This document shows, one piece after another, positions 4,821-7,965 of a stretch of DNA of 7,965 nt (position 1 is the first letter of the stretch; each line of letters starts with the position of its first letter). A program made the translations under genes and the position numbers. The stretch is from an uncultured Gemella sp. (GTDB lineage Bacteria > Bacillota > Bacilli > Staphylococcales > Gemellaceae). The stretch is from positions 1-7,965 of the forward strand of contig USNF01000036.1 of the NCBI GenBank assembly GCA_900555985.1. Direction: 5' to 3'. The notes under the pieces were generated by a model. That model did no database searches and was not told the DNA's origin. It saw only the letters and a program-made list of their open reading frames with translations.

Positions 4821-6296
4821 ATGAAAGAGTTAGAAAATCGACAAATAGAAATATTAAAAATATTAAGCGATACGGAAGATTATCTACCTGTACACATTAT
4901 TGCAGAGAAACTAGGCATTTCTACAAAAACAGCATATAGAGATATAGAAAAAATAATAGATAATGTAAAAGATATAGAACTGTTTAAAAAACAAGGAAAA
5001 GGTGTAAAAATTAAATTTTTAAATCTTCCTTTAACTAGTACTTCTCAAAAGTATTTTACTAAAGATTCTGTTGAAGAGAGAAGAGTAAAAATCTTATATT
5101 ATCTATTACGAAATTCAAAAAATTATACTTCAATAGATGAATTATCTGAAATGTATTATGTTGGAAAATCTAGTATTGTAAATGACCTTAATTATCTTGA
5201 GAGTAATCTATTAAGTGATAATTTAATTTTAAAAAAAGATAGACTAGGAACAAGAATTGTTGGTGATGAAAAAAGTATTAGAAAAAAGATAATGTATTTA
5301 GTTCGTGAATATTCTTTTATATCTAGTGAAAATAAAGAGGAATACTATTCAGATCGAATAGAAAAAGAAACATTAAAAGAATTATCTGCAAAATTTGATA
5401 CTAAAAAAATTGCAATAGTGGAAAGAATCATAGCTAAACATGAACGCAACTTACCTTATACTATAGGAGATTTATATTATATTAATTTAGTTGTCCACAT
5501 ATTAATAGCAATAGAAAGAATAAATAGCGAAAACTACTTAGATGATAATGATATTCCTAAAATTAGTGATAAAGAATTTTATCGCGAGGCAGAAAATATT
5601 GCTATTGAAATAGAAAATGAATTCTCAATTAACTTACCTTTAAATGAAATTTATTATATATATCAATATCTGGTGAGTACAGGGGTAGGAAATCTAAATA
5701 ATGATATTGTTTTAGAAGTTGATACAGAAGTTGAAGAGATAACTGAGAAATTTTTACAAGCTATTTCTAAGAAAAAAGGTGTAATTTTTACAGGAAGTGA
5801 TAATGTATATTATCTATTTAAATTACATATAAGGGCATTATTGAGACGTTTAAAATATGGAATTATAATAAAGAATCCCTTACTTGAAAGAATAAAAGAA
5901 GAATATCGAAGCCAATTTAATGAGATTCAAGTGTTATCAAGAGAAATTTTATCAAAAGATATTAATGATGATGAAATAGCGTATTTGACGGTATATATAG
6001 AGTCAATATTAAATTTACCAAGTATAAAAACTAAAGTGATTCTTGTTTGTAACAGCGGTTTTGGTACATCTCTATTTTTGAAAAAAAGAATCGAGGATAA
6101 ATTAGAGAACATAGAAGTAGTAGATGTAGTATCAGCAAAAGATTTAAAAGGATATGATTTAAGTAAAATAAATTTCATAGTTTCCACAGTAAAACTTGAA
6201 AATATAGAAAATGTAGTCTATGTAAATGTAATGTTAAATGAAGAAGACATTCAAAATATTAACAGGAAGGTATATGGTATTAACGATGAAATTTAA
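4821..6296 (+). CDS. PRD-containing PTS transcription regulator, MtlR/LicR type, lacking its EIIA domain
   Basis: This 491-residue protein has, in order: an HTH_11-type helix-turn-helix (about 8-45), a second Mga-like HTH (about 88-130), PRD1 (about 190-292), PRD2 (about 300-398) and an EIIB-like domain (about 405-485). The EIIB-like domain has a P-loop VCNSGFGTS with Cys410. His226 (PRD1) and His336 (PRD2) fit the first conserved phosphorylation positions, but the second position is Tyr in both (Tyr283, Tyr392). Family knowledge: such activators are stimulated by HPr phosphorylation on a PRD and inhibited by EII phosphorylation of the EIIB- or EIIA-like domains. Relatives are usually single chains of about 620-700 residues ending in an EIIA domain; here that domain appears in the next, overlapping frame. 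The start has AGGGGG at 4807-4812. As first gene of the gat-like operon it most likely controls that operon. Confidence 0.92.
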   Translation: MKELENRQIEILKILSDTEDYLPVHIIAEKLGISTKTAYRDIEKIIDNVKDIELFKKQGKGVKIKFLNLPLTSTSQKYFTKDSVEERRVKILYYLLRNSKNYTSIDELSEMYYVGKSSIVNDLNYLESNLLSDNLILKKDRLGTRIVGDEKSIRKKIMYLVREYSFISSENKEEYYSDRIEKETLKELSAKFDTKKIAIVERIIAKHERNLPYTIGDLYYINLVVHILIAIERINSENYLDDNDIPKISDKEFYREAENIAIEIENEFSINLPLNEIYYIYQYLVSTGVGNLNNDIVLEVDTEVEEITEKFLQAISKKKGVIFTGSDNVYYLFKLHIRALLRRLKYGIIIKNPLLERIKEEYRSQFNEIQVLSREILSKDINDDEIAYLTVYIESILNLPSIKTKVILVCNSGFGTSLFLKKRIEDKLENIEVVDVVSAKDLKGYDLSKINFIVSTVKLENIENVVYVNVMLNEEDIQNINRKVYGINDEI

Positions 6297-6672
6297 AGTT
6301 TTTAGAAATGACAGAAGAAGCAAATTAGAAGACGTGTATAGCGATGTAGCTGGCTATTTAGAAGAAAATTCTTGGATTATGTCAAAGCAAATTTTTTTAA
6401 AAGATCTTGAAGATAGAGAAAAATTAGGTTGTATTAAAGTCGATACAAATTTTTACTTACCTCATCTAGAGAATAATAACATAAAAGAGAATATAGTAGT
6501 TCGTGTTGATAATTTTAAAAATGATATATTATTTATTTTGGTAAAAGAAGATGATAATGAGGCAAAGAATATGGCTCGAAATATTGTAAAGAACCTTCTT
6601 GTTGAAAATAAAAGAACTATAATTTTAAAAAGTGAAAAAAATAAATTTGAAGAAATTTCAAAATATATATAA
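6274..6672 (+). CDS. Stand-alone EIIA-like domain, probable detached C-terminus of the regulator
   Basis: This 132-residue frame overlaps the regulator's end by 23 bases in the +1 frame. It looks like a divergent fructose/mannitol-type EIIA: REK at 48-50, then LPH with His64 at the expected active-site position, then an ILFILV strand (85-90) and a helical tail. MtlR/LicR-type regulators normally carry this domain fused after EIIB, and 491 plus 132 residues roughly restores the family length. Start choice: ATG 6274 lies 6 bases after AGGA (6264-6267); ATG 6286 is possible but has poor spacing; ATG 6238 has no ribosome site. The upstream stop at 6235-6237 means the frame cannot extend further back. 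It could be a true split subunit made by translational coupling, a frameshift mutant, or a sequencing error. Frame quality favours a translated domain. Confidence 0.72.
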   Translation: MVLTMKFKVFRNDRRSKLEDVYSDVAGYLEENSWIMSKQIFLKDLEDREKLGCIKVDTNFYLPHLENNNIKENIVVRVDNFKNDILFILVKEDDNEAKNMARNIVKNLLVENKRTIILKSEKNKFEEISKYI

Positions 6673-6685
6673 AGGAGGTAAATTT

Positions 6686-7147
6686 ATGCTAGAAGAATTA
6701 TTTTCGGAAGAAAGTATATATTTAGAAGTAGAAGGAAGTGATTTTTCTGAAGTTCTAGAAAATGTAGCTAAAGAGTTAGATGTTAAAGGATATATAAATG
6801 AAGGCTACGTAGAATCAGTTTTAGAAAGAGAAAAAGTTTTTCCTACAGGACTAGAATTTCCTAAATACTGTATAGCAATCCCTCACACTGATTCTAAATT
6901 TATAAAAAAAGATGCAATTGCTGTTGTTAAACCTAAGAACAAAGTATTTTTTAGAGATATGGCAACAAATTCTAAGGATTTGGAAGTTAGTGTATTCTTA
7001 CTATTATTAATTAGTAAAAATGAAAATCAAGTAAAAGTTTTATCGAGTGTTATAAGGAACTTTGCTGATGAAGATTTTTACAACAATATACTACAAAGTA
7101 ACGACAAAAAACAAATATTAAATATAATAAAAAACAAGGAGATATAA
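6686..7147 (+). CDS. gatA: PTS EIIA component, galactitol family (GatA)
   Basis: This 153-residue cytoplasmic phosphocarrier takes phosphate from HPr and passes it to GatB. The type-2 EIIA pattern is clear: EREKVFPTGLEFP at 47-59, AIPHTDSKF at 64-72 with active-site His67, then KPKNKVFFRDM at 82-92 and a VFLLLLIS strand at 103-110. The FPTG and PKNKVFF segments match E. coli GatA as I recall it, rather than fructose EIIA. The start at 6686 is preferred over the in-frame ATG at 6632 because AAAGGAGGT (6671-6679) sits 6 bases before it and the longer version would overlap the previous gene. It follows the EIIA-like regulator domain by 13 bases. Its sequence is much closer to a working EIIA than that domain is, so the two have separate roles. 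Confidence 0.93.
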   Translation: MLEELFSEESIYLEVEGSDFSEVLENVAKELDVKGYINEGYVESVLEREKVFPTGLEFPKYCIAIPHTDSKFIKKDAIAVVKPKNKVFFRDMATNSKDLEVSVFLLLLISKNENQVKVLSSVIRNFADEDFYNNILQSNDKKQILNIIKNKEI

Positions 7148-7151
7148 GAAA

Positions 7152-7430
7152 ATGACAAAAAGAGTATTAATAGCATGTGGTGCAGGAATAGCAACTTCAA
7201 CAATTGTGGTATCTAAAGTAGAGGAGTTAGTAAAAAAACATAATCTTGATGTAGATATAAAACAAATTAAAATAGCGGAAGCTGCAGGATTACAAAATGA
7301 AGCAGATTTAATTGTATCAACTACAATTTTGCCGACAACTTATTCAATTCCTAGTATAATCGCAACTAATTATATTATGGGAATTGGTGAAGAAGAATTA
7401 GACGAAGAAATTTTAAGTCACTTAAAATAA
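7152..7430 (+). CDS. gatB: PTS EIIB component, galactitol family (GatB)
   Basis: This 92-residue cytoplasmic protein accepts phosphate from GatA on Cys9 and donates it to the incoming substrate. The P-loop is ACGAGIATST at 8-17, followed by a TST/STT-containing phosphotyrosine-phosphatase-like fold with LIVSTTI at 53-59 and a GIG turn near 77-79. Length and motifs fit GatB (about 94 residues in E. coli). AAGGAG (7136-7141) inside the end of gatA serves as its ribosome site, and the genes are 4 bases apart, so translation is probably coupled. The regulator also carries an EIIB-like domain, so the operon holds two related P-loops, one for transport and one for sensing. Confidence 0.94.
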   Translation: MTKRVLIACGAGIATSTIVVSKVEELVKKHNLDVDIKQIKIAEAAGLQNEADLIVSTTILPTTYSIPSIIATNYIMGIGEEELDEEILSHLK

Positions 7431-7459
7431 TTAAAAAAAATAAATAAAGGAGAAAGCTT

Positions 7460-7965
7460 ATGCAAAAATTATTAGAAATAACAAATTACGTTTTAGGGTT
7501 AGGACCTACTGTTATCTTACCAATAGCGATATTTATATTAGCTATTATATTTAGAGTGCCTGTAGGTAAGGCTGTACGTAGTGCTCTAACTATAGGGATT
7601 GGTTTTGTAGGGATTAATCTAGTTGTTGGTATTTTAACTACTAACTTAGGTCCTATTACAGAACAATTAGTAGAAAAATATAGTATTTCATTAAGTACAA
7701 TTGACGTTGGTTGGCCAGGTGCAGCAGCGGGGTCTTGGGCATCGCCTGTAGCAGCAATATTAATTCCTATCTGTGCATTAGTAAACGTTATTATGATTGC
7801 ATTAAAATTAACTAAAACACTGGATATTGATATCTGGAACTACTGGCACTTTATTGCAGCTGGAGCAACAGGGTACATAGTATCAGGTGGTTCATGGTCA
7901 TTCAGTATTCTATGTGCTGTTCTATACGAAGTAATGGTATTATTAATGGCAGATAGAACTCAAAA
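7460..7965 (+). CDS. gatC: PTS EIIC permease, galactitol family (GatC), 3' end cut by window
   Basis: The first 168 residues of the membrane permease are present, with no stop before the window ends; family members have about 420-450 residues, so roughly 40 per cent is seen. Hydrophobic segments lie at about 10-31, 41-61, 94-115 and 131-163. Landmarks that match E. coli GatC as I recall it are GLGPTVILPI (13-22), IGIGFVGINLVVG (45-57), DVGWPG (82-87) and DIWNYWH (124-130). GatC binds and moves the polyol across the membrane while GatB phosphorylates it. AAAGGAGA (7446-7453) precedes the start by 6 bases, and a 29-base gap separates it from gatB. Substrate identity (galactitol, arabitol, ribitol, xylitol or similar) cannot be read from this part, and no catabolic gene is in view. 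Confidence 0.93.
   Translation, partial: MQKLLEITNYVLGLGPTVILPIAIFILAIIFRVPVGKAVRSALTIGIGFVGINLVVGILTTNLGPITEQLVEKYSISLSTIDVGWPGAAAGSWASPVAAILIPICALVNVIMIALKLTKTLDIDIWNYWHFIAAGATGYIVSGGSWSFSILCAVLYEVMVLLMADRTQ

Noticed and set aside
5927..6187. 86-codon minus-strand frame inside the PTS regulator
   Set aside because: Antisense to the conserved PRD2/EIIB region, with no start signals of its own.
6289..6295. AAATTTA as a -1 ribosomal slippery heptamer joining the regulator to its EIIA domain
   Set aside because: It is out of phase with the regulator's codons, and the EIIA frame is +1, not -1. The purine-rich site at 6264-6270 is also too far upstream to act as a frameshift stimulator.
6632..6685. 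18-codon N-terminal extension of gatA
   Set aside because: It would overlap the preceding gene and ignore the excellent AAAGGAGGT site at 6671-6679, which points to the ATG at 6686.

Overview
The window is very AT-rich, compactly coded, and uses strong AGGAGG-type ribosome binding sites. Together with a YtpP-type thioredoxin, a PRD-type PTS regulator and a Gat-family PTS, this points to a low-GC Firmicute (Bacillota). My best guess is a host-associated member of the Bacillales or Lactobacillales such as Gemella, but no rRNA or marker gene here can settle the genus.

Layout: (1) Bases 1-51 form a near-perfect 21-bp inverted repeat that resembles abutted ends of an IS3/IS150-type element. (2) cinA (162-1424) encodes a full-length two-domain CinA. 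(3) A separately promoted and strongly terminated gene (1500-1802) encodes an extremely acidic, tyrosine-rich 100-residue protein with no family I recognise. (4) A TTG-started gene (1993-4155) encodes a 720-residue exported protein built from about five diverged beta-rich modules, with no visible cell-wall anchor. (5) A 12-bp GAAA-loop hairpin separates it from a convergent gene for a small WCPDC thioredoxin-like protein (4191-4517, minus strand). (6) About 290 bases of regulatory DNA follow, with two cre-like sites, a 20-bp imperfect palindrome and possible promoters. (7) A PTS operon fills the rest on the plus strand: a PRD-containing regulator of the MtlR/LicR type (4821-6296), a separate EIIA-like reading frame that looks like the regulator's missing C-terminal domain (6274-6672), then gatA (EIIA), gatB (EIIB) and gatC (EIIC, running off the end).

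How the operon probably works: GatC carries a polyol-type substrate through the membrane, while phosphate passes from HPr to GatA His67, to GatB Cys9, and on to the substrate. The regulator carries PRDs plus an EIIB-like domain, so it is expected to read the phosphorylation state of this same chain and activate the operon when substrate is present. The palindrome at 4740-4759 lies where an activator would bind, upstream of a -10 element that lacks a good -35. A cre-like site overlaps that -10, which would fit CcpA repression when preferred sugars are present. No catabolic gene is in view, so the substrate (galactitol or another pentitol/hexitol) cannot be assigned. The most unusual items are the split regulator, the Tyr-for-His replacement at the second position of both PRDs, and the acidic orphan protein.
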